Positions 8,526-17,334 of a stretch of 64,000 nucleotides of DNA are shown piece by piece. Each line of letters opens with the position of its first letter. Position 1 is the stretch's first letter. A program made the position numbers and the translations under genes. The notes beneath the pieces were generated by a model. It made no database searches. It saw nothing but the letters and a program-made list of their open reading frames with translations, and was not told where the DNA came from. The DNA comes from CALCNS01 sp964425745. GTDB taxonomy: Bacteria > Bacillota > JAAYKD01. Location: assembly GCA_964425745.1 (NCBI GenBank), contig CAYRNW010000014.1:1-64000 (forward strand). Direction: 5' to 3'.

Positions 8526-9572
8526 CTAACCCAAATACGCTTTGAGCAACAACCAGGTGTTGACCAAGGCATCTATATGCGTGCGTTCGTAGCCGTGGGT
8601 GGCTAAGACCCCGGGGCCAATACAGCTGTGTTTGACATCGTAGCCGGCGGTAATGGTAATGTCGCTGTCGGAACCATAGCCGGGTAAATACATGTCTAGA
8701 GCGTAAGCAACGCCGTTTTGTTCAGCTGCGTTTTTGAGCGCGGTTACGGTTTCGTAATTATAGGGGAATCGCGCATCTTTGACGGCGATGGAGACCTTCT
8801 TTTCACTAGAATATTGGGTGGGACCCACCGGTCCAATGTCTAAGGCCATGGCTTCTGTTACATCGGCCGGAATCGCATGGGCGCCGCCATGATTGATTTC
8901 TTCAAACATGGTGAAATTGGCCCAGACTTTTCGTGAAAGTGCCACCTTCTCTTCTTTGACATATTTCATATAGGTGAGCAAAATGGCGACTAAGGTTTTA
9001 TCATCTAAGAAACGGCTTTTAATGTAGCCCGATTCGGTAAAGGTGAGGCGGGGTTCTAGGGAAACCGAATCTCCGCAAGCAATTCCCAAAGCAAAGACGT
9101 CTGCTGCGGTATGCACATCTTCATCTAAGAAGACCACCACATTTTTATCGTAATCGGCCAGTGCAGTATGCACATCTACGGCGGTGGTGTGTTGACTGGG
9201 GCTATCCTTTTGAATCACACCGGTATAAATTTTGCCGCAACGCGTGCGAATGCGAACGTTTTCGGTGAGCCCGGAGTAAGCCCGTAAGCCCCCCACATTC
9301 GCAACCACCAGATTCCCATTGGGACGAATGTATTTGACCATTAAACCGATGGTATCGGCATGCGCCATGACACAAACCCCGTTGCCCTCGCCGCCTAAAT
9401 CGGCTAAGACACCGCCTTTTACGGTGTGTTTGGGTTCAAATCCAAGGTTTCGAATCTCTTGGTCCAAATAAGCTTCAATCTCATGGGTAAATCCTGCAAT
9501 ACTGTCAATGGCCATTAGTCGCTTCAATTGCTCTACCATATAGAGCTTATACGGTTCTTTCAAGGGTTCCAC
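8526..9572 (-). CDS. M42-family metallo-aminopeptidase
   Basis: A cytoplasmic binuclear-metal peptidase of the M42 (PepA/YsdC-like) family. The metal ligands are visible in order: MAHADT, AVDVHTALAD, MFEEINHGG (catalytic and ligand Glu pair), ALDIGP, and ERTHID near the C-terminus. From GTG 9572 the protein has 348 residues, the normal family length. An in-frame ATG at 9662 would add 30 charged residues, overlap the upstream SLH gene by 49 bases and has no Shine-Dalgarno sequence, so I prefer the shorter form; the GTG has only a weak AAAGAGAGA upstream, so the start is uncertain. It lies between an SLH gene and a hypothetical gene in one operon. Confidence 0.88.
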   Translation of the reverse strand: MEPLKEPYKLYMVEQLKRLMAIDSIAGFTHEIEAYLDQEIRNLGFEPKHTVKGGVLADLGGEGNGVCVMAHADTIGLMVKYIRPNGNLVVANVGGLRAYSGLTENVRIRTRCGKIYTGVIQKDSPSQHTTAVDVHTALADYDKNVVVFLDEDVHTAADVFALGIACGDSVSLEPRLTFTESGYIKSRFLDDKTLVAILLTYMKYVKEEKVALSRKVWANFTMFEEINHGGAHAIPADVTEAMALDIGPVGPTQYSSEKKVSIAVKDARFPYNYETVTALKNAAEQNGVAYALDMYLPGYGSDSDITITAGYDVKHSCIGPGVLATHGYERTHIDALVNTWLLLKAYLG

Positions 9573-9613
9573 TCTCTCTTTCGTTATTTTCTCTTTCGTT
9601 ATTCGCTTGTTCT

Positions 9614-10528
9614 TTAGTCGGTCTTTTGTTTTCCTTCGACTTCGTTCCAGAAGTCCTTCCATAGCGCGCGAACCATATCACAATACTCTCCGGTGGGGGT
9701 CTCCGCAACCACTGCCTTAATTTCTCTGATCTGACTCAGCACCCAAGCCTGCATGCTCTTACTGCTTGGCATATCTTTTGCCTGACGCAATAATTCGGTA
9801 AAAAGCCGTTTCACCTCCTCAAAATTTCGTTGATAAGCAGCAGCGATTTGCTGCAAATCCTCGGCTTTTAAGTATCCGGGAATAATCTCCGGACGGGTGA
9901 TTTTTTGTTTAACTTCAGTATAGTGTTCAAGTTCAAAGACTTGTTTTTTGATTAAACTCTCGGCTAAGGTTTCGGGCTTTTCTTTTAAGGGCTGCTGCAG
10001 AGCGTCCCAGGAAATCAGCGCCAGACCGGCACGGTCCAAAACGTCCTTTTGCCCCAGCACTGCACTTAAGCCTAAATTCGCAGCAAATTCTTCTACGGTT
10101 TCCCAAGTGAAATCCTCGGCCTCTTCTGTGTAACCCAAAACACGTAAGAGCAGGGTCACATATTGTTGCTCGGTCAAAACGTCGTCGGCGCCGAACCGTC
10201 CATCTTCATAACCCTTAATCCATTGTTGTTTGTTGGCAAAGGAAACATAAGGGTCTGCCCAAGGTTGGATGTCAGTAAAAGGATGGCCTTCGCTCTCGGC
10301 CAGTGCTGCCTCTTCGTTACCGGTGAGGCGAATCAGCATGACCAGCCCTTGGATCCTTGTCGGAAGAGCTTCCAAAGCAAATCCCTCATCGGTGCCTTGA
10401 AACAAATCGAGCTCCGATAACGCTACGGCAATCTCTTCCGCTGCACTGTTTTGTTTGGGCGCGGCAAAAAGGGTTCCCGCAAACAAAAAGCTGAGAAGCA
10501 AGCACCACAGAACCAGTTTACGACTCAT
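9614..10528 (-). CDS. Secreted SLH-domain protein
   Basis: A 304-aa protein starting at ATG 10528 after AAAGGAGGAATCAAA. Residues 1-23 are a signal peptide with a hydrophobic core and an AGTLFAAPK-type cleavage region. Residues about 55-200 hold two to three S-layer homology repeats, recognisable from FTDIQPWADPYVSFA, QWIKGYEDGRFG and the TEQQYVTLLLRVLGY helix. The C-terminal 100 residues are helical and of unknown function. SLH repeats bind pyruvylated secondary wall polymer; the csaB gene for that modification is at 57500-58639. It is the first gene of the operon with the M42 peptidase. Confidence 0.85.
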   Translation of the reverse strand: MSRKLVLWCLLLSFLFAGTLFAAPKQNSAAEEIAVALSELDLFQGTDEGFALEALPTRIQGLVMLIRLTGNEEAALAESEGHPFTDIQPWADPYVSFANKQQWIKGYEDGRFGADDVLTEQQYVTLLLRVLGYTEEAEDFTWETVEEFAANLGLSAVLGQKDVLDRAGLALISWDALQQPLKEKPETLAESLIKKQVFELEHYTEVKQKITRPEIIPGYLKAEDLQQIAAAYQRNFEEVKRLFTELLRQAKDMPSSKSMQAWVLSQIREIKAVVAETPTGEYCDMVRALWKDFWNEVEGKQKTD

Positions 10529-10762
10529 TTTGATTCCTCCTTTGCACCAAAGTCAGGTAGCCGCGCTTTTTTCGCTATGAAGATTGCGAATTCCTCCTTT
10601 TTCTTCAAAAAGCGAAATATTTCACAGACGAAGTATTAAGAAACCCATTTATCTGGTATTTTCTGTGGATTTTCAGCCGCTTTATTTGTCGGTCAATCCA
10701 AAATAACAAAACCGATAGACTTATTTTTATTAACCTGACACTTATTATTTTTAACATATCCC

Positions 10763-10791
10763 TTGACATCACAAAAAGCGTATGATAGAAT
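10763..10791 (+). promoter_or_regulatory. Sigma-A promoter of the MFS exporter
   Basis: TTGACA at 10763-10768, a 17-base spacer, and TAGAAT at 10786-10791 lie 54 bases upstream of the chosen ATG. Confidence 0.75.
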
Positions 10792-10806
10792 GCAATTGAT
10801 AAAAAA

Positions 10807-10824
10807 AGTTCGTGGTTACGAACT
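10807..10824. promoter_or_regulatory. Candidate operator palindrome
   Basis: AGTTCGT-GGTT-ACGAACT is a perfect 7-bp inverted repeat starting about 16 bases after the -10 box, in the expected initially transcribed region. The position suits a repressor of the exporter; no cognate regulator gene is adjacent. Confidence 0.5.
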
Positions 10825-10844
10825 AAGAGGAGGATTTGAGAATC

Positions 10845-12140
10845 ATGGAAGAACAAGTTTTAGCAGAACAGATCACAGATGTATCTTTACCCGAAAGCAA
10901 GCCCGAAGCGCCCGCTAAACGCAGCATGTTTAATAAGGATTTTGTGCTCATGTGGCAAGGCGCCTTCATCTCCTATTTCGGCGATATCATCTATGGATTA
11001 GCCATTAGCTACTGGGTTTTACAAACGACTGGATCCACTGCCCTCATGGGAACTTCGGCAGCATTATCTTCACTCCCCCGAGTTCTTATCTCTCCCTTTG
11101 CCGGTGCGTTGGCAGACCGATTGGACCGGAAGAACATTTTAGCCCTTACCAATCTCCTCCGTGGAATCCTCATGTTCATCATGGCCTTCCTGACTTTCCG
11201 CAACCTTCTGTCGGTACAGTTTGTCATGTTCTCAGCCTTCTTTATCTCAGCAGCCGGGGTCTTTGCCAGCCCTTGCATCGTCAGCATCATTCCGGATTTA
11301 GTAGAGAAAGAAGATGTGGTTCGAGCGAATTCCATTCGAAGTGCCAGTTTCTCTGTAGTCGACTTAGCCGGGAATGGCGTGGGAGGATTTTTAGTCAGCA
11401 TTCTTGGTGTACCGCTTTTGGTTTTGCTAAATGCATTTAGCTTCATCTATTATTATGGGTCTTTACTCTTTGTCAAAGTACCAAAGCGGCACCTCTCTCT
11501 TGCACATCAGCAGAAAAATATTTGGGTTGATCTCAAAGAAGGAGTCATTGAGTTCTTCCAAAACATTGGCTTACGCAACACGTTAGTCGCTTTTATGTTA
11601 GCAAACTTCTTCTCGGCAGGAATTTTCAGTCTGGCACTCGCCCTTTTCTTACAAAGAGGATTCAATGTTCAGCAATATGGTATTCTCATGTCCTTTCTTG
11701 GCTTAGGAGCCTTTATAGGGATGTTCGCGATTGCTTTTTTGAAAGTTCCGATCAAATATTATTATGCCATTATCACTGGTGGGTTTACCTTCATGGGCTT
11801 CTGCATGGTAGGCCTCATGTTTACTCATAATTTTGCCCTGAGTTGCCTGCTCATGTGCTTAGGGATGATTGGAAACAGCATGGCGAACGCAATTTTGAAC
11901 TCTGTCTTTATTTTAGGCGTTGTGCCTGAAAAGCGAGGTAAGCTTTCCGGTGTGATTTCTACAATGAGCAATAGCCTTACCCCGGTATCTTCTATTATGT
12001 ATGGTGTGCTGGGTGAATTCATCTCATTATCTTTGCTGTTTGGAGTTGGTATCACTTTAGCATGTGCCTCCATTCTAATAGTCATGATGCACCCTAAAGT
12101 AAAAGAGTTTATCTTACTAGAACCGGCGAAAGCTTCTTAA
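10845..12140 (+). CDS. MFS transporter, drug-efflux type
   Basis: A 431-aa inner-membrane protein with a 30-residue hydrophilic N-terminus and about twelve membrane helices, the length and layout of the DHA3-like (macrolide-efflux) branch of the major facilitator superfamily. The loop 2-3 motif is visible as GALADRLDRKN. ATG 10845 is chosen because AGAGGAGGA at 10826-10834 is ten bases upstream, while an in-frame TTG at 10836 abuts that site. It shares a transcription unit with the metalloprotease gene 16 bases downstream. The substrate is unknown. Confidence 0.88.
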   Translation: MEEQVLAEQITDVSLPESKPEAPAKRSMFNKDFVLMWQGAFISYFGDIIYGLAISYWVLQTTGSTALMGTSAALSSLPRVLISPFAGALADRLDRKNILALTNLLRGILMFIMAFLTFRNLLSVQFVMFSAFFISAAGVFASPCIVSIIPDLVEKEDVVRANSIRSASFSVVDLAGNGVGGFLVSILGVPLLVLLNAFSFIYYYGSLLFVKVPKRHLSLAHQQKNIWVDLKEGVIEFFQNIGLRNTLVAFMLANFFSAGIFSLALALFLQRGFNVQQYGILMSFLGLGAFIGMFAIAFLKVPIKYYYAIITGGFTFMGFCMVGLMFTHNFALSCLLMCLGMIGNSMANAILNSVFILGVVPEKRGKLSGVISTMSNSLTPVSSIMYGVLGEFISLSLLFGVGITLACASILIVMMHPKVKEFILLEPAKAS

Positions 12141-12156
12141 AGATTGGAGGACTTCT

Positions 12157-13167
12157 ATGCAAATAATGATTCTTCCTCAATTGGAATTGATGTATGGTTT
12201 ACTCGCAACTGGTCTATATAATGAAAAAAGCCGTAAATACTACGGCACGGAGTTAGTTCGGCTGAATGCCGGCCAATATAGCAAAGAAATCGCCAAATTC
12301 TTTAAACCTCATTTACGCCACCCAGTCTATGTTCAACTCAGTAAGATGATGGATTTCGGCTTTTTCTTCAACCGTCCGGTTGAACTCATGCTGGCGGTCA
12401 GCGAACCTCCGGAGTTGGCATGGCGCGAAACCCCTTCTGAAATCCTCCTAAAATACAGTGGTGGCATGGAGCAGCTGAATCTTCTGTTGGAACTAATGAG
12501 AGATTTTGCTCTCCGCACCGATTACATGCTCTTTTTTGAGAAAGCGAAGACCTTTTATGAAGAGGATTTACAACTGGTTCATTCTTTTGTTCAACAATAC
12601 CCGGCGGTTGAGACCATGGAAGGATTCTTTGGAGAAGCGCAAGACAGTTATGCCTACATTATCTCCAAACTCCCGGTTGGAAATTTCGGTATTCACTTTC
12701 GCGAACCCGGTGGCAAGCTGAGACTCAACAGTGTGTTCAATGTAACAGAACCGAAGAATGATTCCCTTCACATTGGAGCGTTGAGCTTGAACACAACCTT
12801 TCACGAATTCAGTCACCCGGTGGTAAATCCCTTAACGGAAGCGAACCCCTTATTGGTAGAACGTTACCAAAAGGCCTTTGGCCAGCTACAAGCTTACAAA
12901 CTCCCCGGGATTGCTTCGGGCTATGGGGATTGGCCCGATTGTATCAACGAGCACCTTGTTCGCAGTCTTGCTTGCTACCTAACCGGAAAATGCAGCGGAG
13001 AAGCCGAACGTCAACGTTGGCAAGAGAAAGAGGTAGCGAGAGGATATCGTTTTCTTCCCCACATGCTCGAAGCGTTTCAAGACTACGAACAGAAACGTTC
13101 TCAATACCCCACCTTTGCTTCCTATTACCCAACACTTTTACAGGTTTTTGAAAAAGAAATCGCTTAA
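12157..13167 (+). CDS. DUF4932-type zinc metalloprotease
   Basis: A 336-aa protein starting at ATG 12157, behind TTGGAGG. The central sequence TTFHEFSHPVVNPL contains the zincin motif HExxH followed by the PxxNP segment typical of DUF4932 proteins; a downstream Glu-rich helix may supply the third ligand. No signal peptide is visible, so it is probably cytoplasmic. It follows the MFS exporter on the same transcript and ends at a strong terminator. The physiological substrate is not known for the family. Confidence 0.8.
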   Translation: MQIMILPQLELMYGLLATGLYNEKSRKYYGTELVRLNAGQYSKEIAKFFKPHLRHPVYVQLSKMMDFGFFFNRPVELMLAVSEPPELAWRETPSEILLKYSGGMEQLNLLLELMRDFALRTDYMLFFEKAKTFYEEDLQLVHSFVQQYPAVETMEGFFGEAQDSYAYIISKLPVGNFGIHFREPGGKLRLNSVFNVTEPKNDSLHIGALSLNTTFHEFSHPVVNPLTEANPLLVERYQKAFGQLQAYKLPGIASGYGDWPDCINEHLVRSLACYLTGKCSGEAERQRWQEKEVARGYRFLPHMLEAFQDYEQKRSQYPTFASYYPTLLQVFEKEIA

Positions 13168-13184
13168 AGCGGTTAATAAAAATT

Positions 13185-13228
13185 GAGCCAGGGTTACAAC
13201 AATTGTAGCCCTGGCTCTTGTTTATTTT
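13185..13228 (+). terminator. Bidirectional terminator between convergent genes
   Basis: A perfect 15-bp stem GAGCCAGGGTTACAA / TTGTAGCCCTGGCTC (one wobble) is followed by TTGTTTATTTT. It sits between the ends of the metalloprotease gene and the convergent signalling gene. Confidence 0.9.
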
Positions 13229-13235
13229 GAGAGTT

Positions 13236-15941
13236 TTAAAGAAACTTCAAAGGGTGTAATACTAACACTTGTTCAAGAAAAAGCTGCACAACCGCAGGGT
13301 CGAGTTGACCCCCGGCACAATTTTGGAGTTCAACAATCGCTTCTTCCGAGGTCATAGCTTTTTGGTAGGGCCGCTCGTGCGTCATGGCATCGTAGGAATC
13401 GGCAACTGCTATGATGCGGGCCGCAATCGGGATTTTCTCGCCCAAGCGCTTATTGGGGTAGCCGTTTCCGTCGTAGCGTTCGTGATGCGCTAATACCCAG
13501 TCGGCAATGTCGTGAAATTCCAACGTATTACCTAAGATTTTTGCTCCTTTGGCACAATGCAGCTTCATAATTTCCCATTCTTTGGTGTCGAGTTTACCGG
13601 GTTTATTGAGGATGCTCTCTTCAATACCAATCTTGCCGATATCGTGCAGCAATCCGGCAACGCGGATTTTGTTGACCATCTCTTTATCGAGCTTCATACT
13701 TTTGGCAATGGCTTCACTGATTTGACTGACTCGTTCCGAGTGGTATTTTTCCCGTTCGCTTTTGGTAAACAAAGTCTCCATGATGACATGGACGGCACTG
13801 CTTCTAGAACTGCGATTGCTATAATATTTTCGGTTATACATAAAAGCTTCTGCCTCTTTGAGCAGGGAATCCAATCCGTCCTCCGGCTTACGCTGGAGCC
13901 CATAACCAAAGGAAATACTGACATCGGTGCCTTCCGTGGGAATATTCAGGCTGTCGAGTCTCTGCTCTAAAAGATCTAAGTAGGCACGAATCTCTTGTTC
14001 ATTGGTCCGAGGAAGAATCATGGCAAACTCATCTCCGCCAATGCGAGCCAATTGTGCATCCGCTGGCATCGACTGCTTCATGCGTTCGACCAATGCGATG
14101 ATCGCTTTATCTCCTTTGGCATGACCAAAGGTATCGTTGTAAAGCTTAAGTCCGTTCATATCACCCATAATCACGCCCAGCGGATAAAACTCTCCGGTGC
14201 GCGCCATGCTGTGGAAGGATTCATCAAAAAAGCGTCGGTTATAGATCTCGGTCAAATAATCATGATACGCTAAATAATGGATTTGTTTGGTCGCTTCCTC
14301 GCGTTGGGTGACATCGAAAATGATGGAATACAGCATCGTTTTACCGTTATAGGGAATCGGACAACTATAGACATCGACCATACGCACTTCGCCGCTTTTT
14401 AAACGGTGTGGAGAAGTAAAACGTCTTTGTCGGCGTAGCAAAGCTCTGTGGCGAAGATCCTCTGCAATGTCTTTTCCCAAGGTATTGATATCGGTCATAT
14501 TGAGCTTGAGCAGTTCTTCTTTGGAGTACCCGTAGAATTGCATCGCGGCTGGGTTGGCGCTAACAATTCGTCCACTTTCCGGTTCTAAAAGCAACATGAC
14601 CGCATCGTGGTTTTCGATCATGGCTTGATTCCGTTCTAAGAGCAACTCCGTCTCTTTTTCCTTTTCCTTCTTCTTGATTGCAATCCAAACACCATTCATT
14701 AAAACAGAGATGGCCGTGACATCGTGCTCCGTGTATGGAGTTTTCTTATTGGCGAAGCCAATTACGGCTACGATTTTATCGTTTTCAAACAGGGGGATTG
14801 ACAAATAACTCTGAATCGTAAGGTGCCCAAATGGCAATCCCTTTGTTTGAATTTCAGAGTTCTGGTAATCTTGAATCACAATCGGTCTTCGAGTCCGGAT
14901 TACTTCCCCGCCCAGGCCGGCCGTATGAAGCGGATATGCTCCTCGAGGTTTTGTCATAGCACAATCATCATCTACCGTATTAGTCCAGATCTTAGGTGTG
15001 AATTCCTGTTTCTCTTCATCATAAAGGTAAATATATCCATATTCACTCTCAGTCAAGTGTTGAGCTTCGTGAAGTGCATATTCCATTTGTTCTTCTGCGC
15101 TCTGAAATGGCTTAATCATACATTCGGTAACGATACGGTTGGTTTCCGACATTTTTCGTAAAAGCTCGCGCTGATTGACATCTTCGGTAATATCCCGCAC
15201 AAAGGTTCCCACTCCCACACGTTCCTCATGGAGTGGAACCGGGAATTTGCGAGTTTCATAAATTTTTTCACCAATTCGTTCTTCTGAACGGATGATTTTG
15301 TTTTCTCGAAGCGCTTCTTTATCGGCAGATCGAAATTGCCCTGAAATCACGTTGTCTAAAAAATCAAAATCACTGCGACCTTGAATCTCGTTTTTCTCTT
15401 TTCCATATTCCTTCGCAACCGCCTGATTGACCACCAAATATCGAAAGTTCTCATCTTTAAGAATAATTTTATCTTCGCTGGCATCTAGAAAAGTGACCAG
15501 CATTTTTTTCATGGTTTCCAGTTCAGTCTCATATTGCACCCTTAGTGAAATATCAATGATCGTCGATAAAAAGTAAGGAGCCCACTCGGCCGGTTCATGA
15601 TACACCGTGGTATAGAGTTCTGCCCAAAAACAAGAACCATCTTTACGCAGATAACGTTTAACTGTTCGGGCGGAAGGCTTCTCACCTCTTAACATTTGAT
15701 CTACATCCAGTTGAGAAGAGGGCAGATCCTCTGGGTGGTTGAGTTCACGCCAATGTTTGGTCGCTAATTCCTCTTCGGTATAACCCACCATATGGCAAAA
15801 GGCTTGATTTGCCAACATACTCCCGGAAGCAAAGACCACTACCTGTCCAACCATGGAGTTTTCCAGAAAGCCATGGAAAATCTGCTCGTTTCCTTTTTCT
15901 TGCGAGTGCACACTTTGGGTAATAAATTCTTTGAATCTCAT
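13236..15941 (-). CDS. PAS-PAS-GAF-PAS-GGDEF-HD-GYP c-di-GMP signalling protein (second copy)
   Basis: This 901-aa protein has the same domain order as the protein at 4873-7551 and long stretches of near-identical motif sequence, for example ILNKP and IMKLH. It starts at ATG 15941 after GGAGAGG. PAS domains occupy about 25-130, 150-265 and 445-560; GAF 270-430; GGDEF 560-715 with an intact GGDEF motif (ARIGGDEF); HD-GYP 725-895 with LHDIGK, HHERYDGNGYP and the RIIAVADSYDAMT helix. Unlike the paralogue, the HHE...DGxGYP segment is canonical. Both enzymatic activities appear possible. It is monocistronic. Confidence 0.92.
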   Translation of the reverse strand: MRFKEFITQSVHSQEKGNEQIFHGFLENSMVGQVVVFASGSMLANQAFCHMVGYTEEELATKHWRELNHPEDLPSSQLDVDQMLRGEKPSARTVKRYLRKDGSCFWAELYTTVYHEPAEWAPYFLSTIIDISLRVQYETELETMKKMLVTFLDASEDKIILKDENFRYLVVNQAVAKEYGKEKNEIQGRSDFDFLDNVISGQFRSADKEALRENKIIRSEERIGEKIYETRKFPVPLHEERVGVGTFVRDITEDVNQRELLRKMSETNRIVTECMIKPFQSAEEQMEYALHEAQHLTESEYGYIYLYDEEKQEFTPKIWTNTVDDDCAMTKPRGAYPLHTAGLGGEVIRTRRPIVIQDYQNSEIQTKGLPFGHLTIQSYLSIPLFENDKIVAVIGFANKKTPYTEHDVTAISVLMNGVWIAIKKKEKEKETELLLERNQAMIENHDAVMLLLEPESGRIVSANPAAMQFYGYSKEELLKLNMTDINTLGKDIAEDLRHRALLRRQRRFTSPHRLKSGEVRMVDVYSCPIPYNGKTMLYSIIFDVTQREEATKQIHYLAYHDYLTEIYNRRFFDESFHSMARTGEFYPLGVIMGDMNGLKLYNDTFGHAKGDKAIIALVERMKQSMPADAQLARIGGDEFAMILPRTNEQEIRAYLDLLEQRLDSLNIPTEGTDVSISFGYGLQRKPEDGLDSLLKEAEAFMYNRKYYSNRSSRSSAVHVIMETLFTKSEREKYHSERVSQISEAIAKSMKLDKEMVNKIRVAGLLHDIGKIGIEESILNKPGKLDTKEWEIMKLHCAKGAKILGNTLEFHDIADWVLAHHERYDGNGYPNKRLGEKIPIAARIIAVADSYDAMTHERPYQKAMTSEEAIVELQNCAGGQLDPAVVQLFLEQVLVLHPLKFL

Positions 15942-16044
15942 AGCAACCTCTCCGATGTTTCACAATTGTATTGTCAAATCCCTGATTTGAAAAAACACAC
16001 TTCCATATTGTAACAGATATGCGATATTTTAACAAACATAAAAA

Positions 16045-16076
16045 TAGGATTCGCATCCTTTTTGATACGAATCCTA
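16045..16076 (-). terminator. Terminator of the membrane diguanylate cyclase gene
   Basis: TAGGATTCGTATC / GATGCGAATCCTA forms a 13-bp stem with one wobble; on the minus strand it is followed by TTTTTATG. Confidence 0.8.
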
Positions 16077-16097
16077 CTTCAATATTCGTATAATTCT

Positions 16098-17207
16098 TTA
16101 CAGCACTTCAGGGGTTGATACGGAATCTCCGTTGAGATGCCCTACGACCATACAGTTTCTTCCTTGATTTTTGGCTTGATAAAGTAGCTCGTCAACATAA
16201 CTAAACATCTCACTGGCGGTGTGGTTCACCGGTGTTTCCACAAAGGCAACCCCGCAACTAACGGTCACGGATACGGTTTTCCCATTTTTCGTGAGTGCCA
16301 TCTCTTCTACACTACGTCGAATCTTCTCGGCTAGTTCTGTTGCACACTTTTTGGTGCATGGCATGGTATAGACGAGATATTCTTCCCCTCCCCAGCGACA
16401 TAGGAGATCTTGAGGCTTCAAACAAGAGGCAATGGTTTCGGAGACTTCTTTGAGCACATGGTCACCGCAGGTGTGGCCAAAGGTGTCGTTCACTCGCTTA
16501 AAATGATCAATATCGAAGAGCATCATAGCCCCCGGGGTTCTATACGCTTTCAATAAAACTTTTTGGATCTCGTTGTCAAACCAAAATCGATTATGAATCC
16601 CGGTCAAGGGGTCTGTCACCGAAATGTACTCATAGCGTTCTTGCATTTTTCTCAATTCTTCATGGGTGAGAGATCGGATTTTCTCAAAGCTGATTCCCAC
16701 AATAAAAAAGCCGAGATAAAGAATTGGAAAGCGGAGCAGAAATGTCTGGGAATAGTCATAAAGCAAGAGCTCTTGGCCCAGAGGCAGCCAAAACAGAAAA
16801 ACTAGAATAAGGAACATGGAAGTGCTGATGATGGCGCCCGTTTTCATCCCAAACAAGAGCATACTAAAAGCAGGTAGTATAACAATCCACATGGGGCTGA
16901 ATCCCTGAGCAGCTCCACTCACCGCAAGCCCGATTAGCAGAACCAGCATCACGGTTGCAAACAATATTTTCAAACCAGAAGATGCTTGCTTTTTCCGATA
17001 CACATGTACGCTGATTCCATAACAGCAAATGGCAAACGCGAGTGTTGCTGCCATGAGTGCATACTCATGAGTGCTGAGGTTGATCAACGACATAATCATA
17101 GCAATCGTAGCTAAAACGGCGGGGAAAAAGATCATTTGTACATAATAACGGTAGCCGTCTTCTGTGAGACGTTGCAAGCGTTGCTGCCATAACGAATCGG
17201 GACGCAT
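16098..17207 (-). CDS. Membrane-bound diguanylate cyclase
   Basis: A 369-aa protein with about six membrane helices in residues 20-180, then a GGDEF domain (about 195-360) containing DITGIHNR-like TDPLTGIHNRFW, DIDHFKRVND and the active-site motif GGEEY. The inhibitory site is degenerate (KPQD instead of RxxD five residues upstream), so feedback inhibition may be weak. The start is ATG 17207, six bases after AGGTG; an in-frame GTG at 17216 has no ribosome site. It lies divergent from the kinase/response-regulator pair, with only about 130 bases between them. Confidence 0.9.
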   Translation of the reverse strand: MRPDSLWQQRLQRLTEDGYRYYVQMIFFPAVLATIAMIMSLINLSTHEYALMAATLAFAICCYGISVHVYRKKQASSGLKILFATVMLVLLIGLAVSGAAQGFSPMWIVILPAFSMLLFGMKTGAIISTSMFLILVFLFWLPLGQELLLYDYSQTFLLRFPILYLGFFIVGISFEKIRSLTHEELRKMQERYEYISVTDPLTGIHNRFWFDNEIQKVLLKAYRTPGAMMLFDIDHFKRVNDTFGHTCGDHVLKEVSETIASCLKPQDLLCRWGGEEYLVYTMPCTKKCATELAEKIRRSVEEMALTKNGKTVSVTVSCGVAFVETPVNHTASEMFSYVDELLYQAKNQGRNCMVVGHLNGDSVSTPEVL

Positions 17208-17334
17208 CGACCTCACCTACCGTTTCTAATTTAAACCAGTATAGCAGTTCGTTATTAAAAATCTATTAAAGATTATCTTTTTTTTATTTTTTATGCTACA
17301 ATAGGAGTCGTATACAGGGAGGTGAGAGGGGATT

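Larger units (their letters stand above)
10529..10844. other. Divergent intergenic region between the SLH and MFS genes
   Basis: This 316-base AT-rich stretch separates divergently transcribed genes. It holds the SLH gene's ribosome site next to 10529, the MFS promoter at 10763-10791 and a palindrome at 10807-10824. A minus-strand reading frame through it (10605-10856) overlaps the MFS start and looks spurious. I see no further structure. Confidence 0.6.

Noticed and set aside
10605..10856. Minus-strand frame of 83 codons between the SLH and MFS genes
   Set aside because: It runs through the MFS promoter, operator and start codon, and its translation has no recognisable domain.
15745..16056. 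Minus-strand frame overlapping the start of the second GGDEF-HD-GYP gene
   Set aside because: It is out of frame with a well-supported domain protein and covers its ribosome site; no homology is evident.
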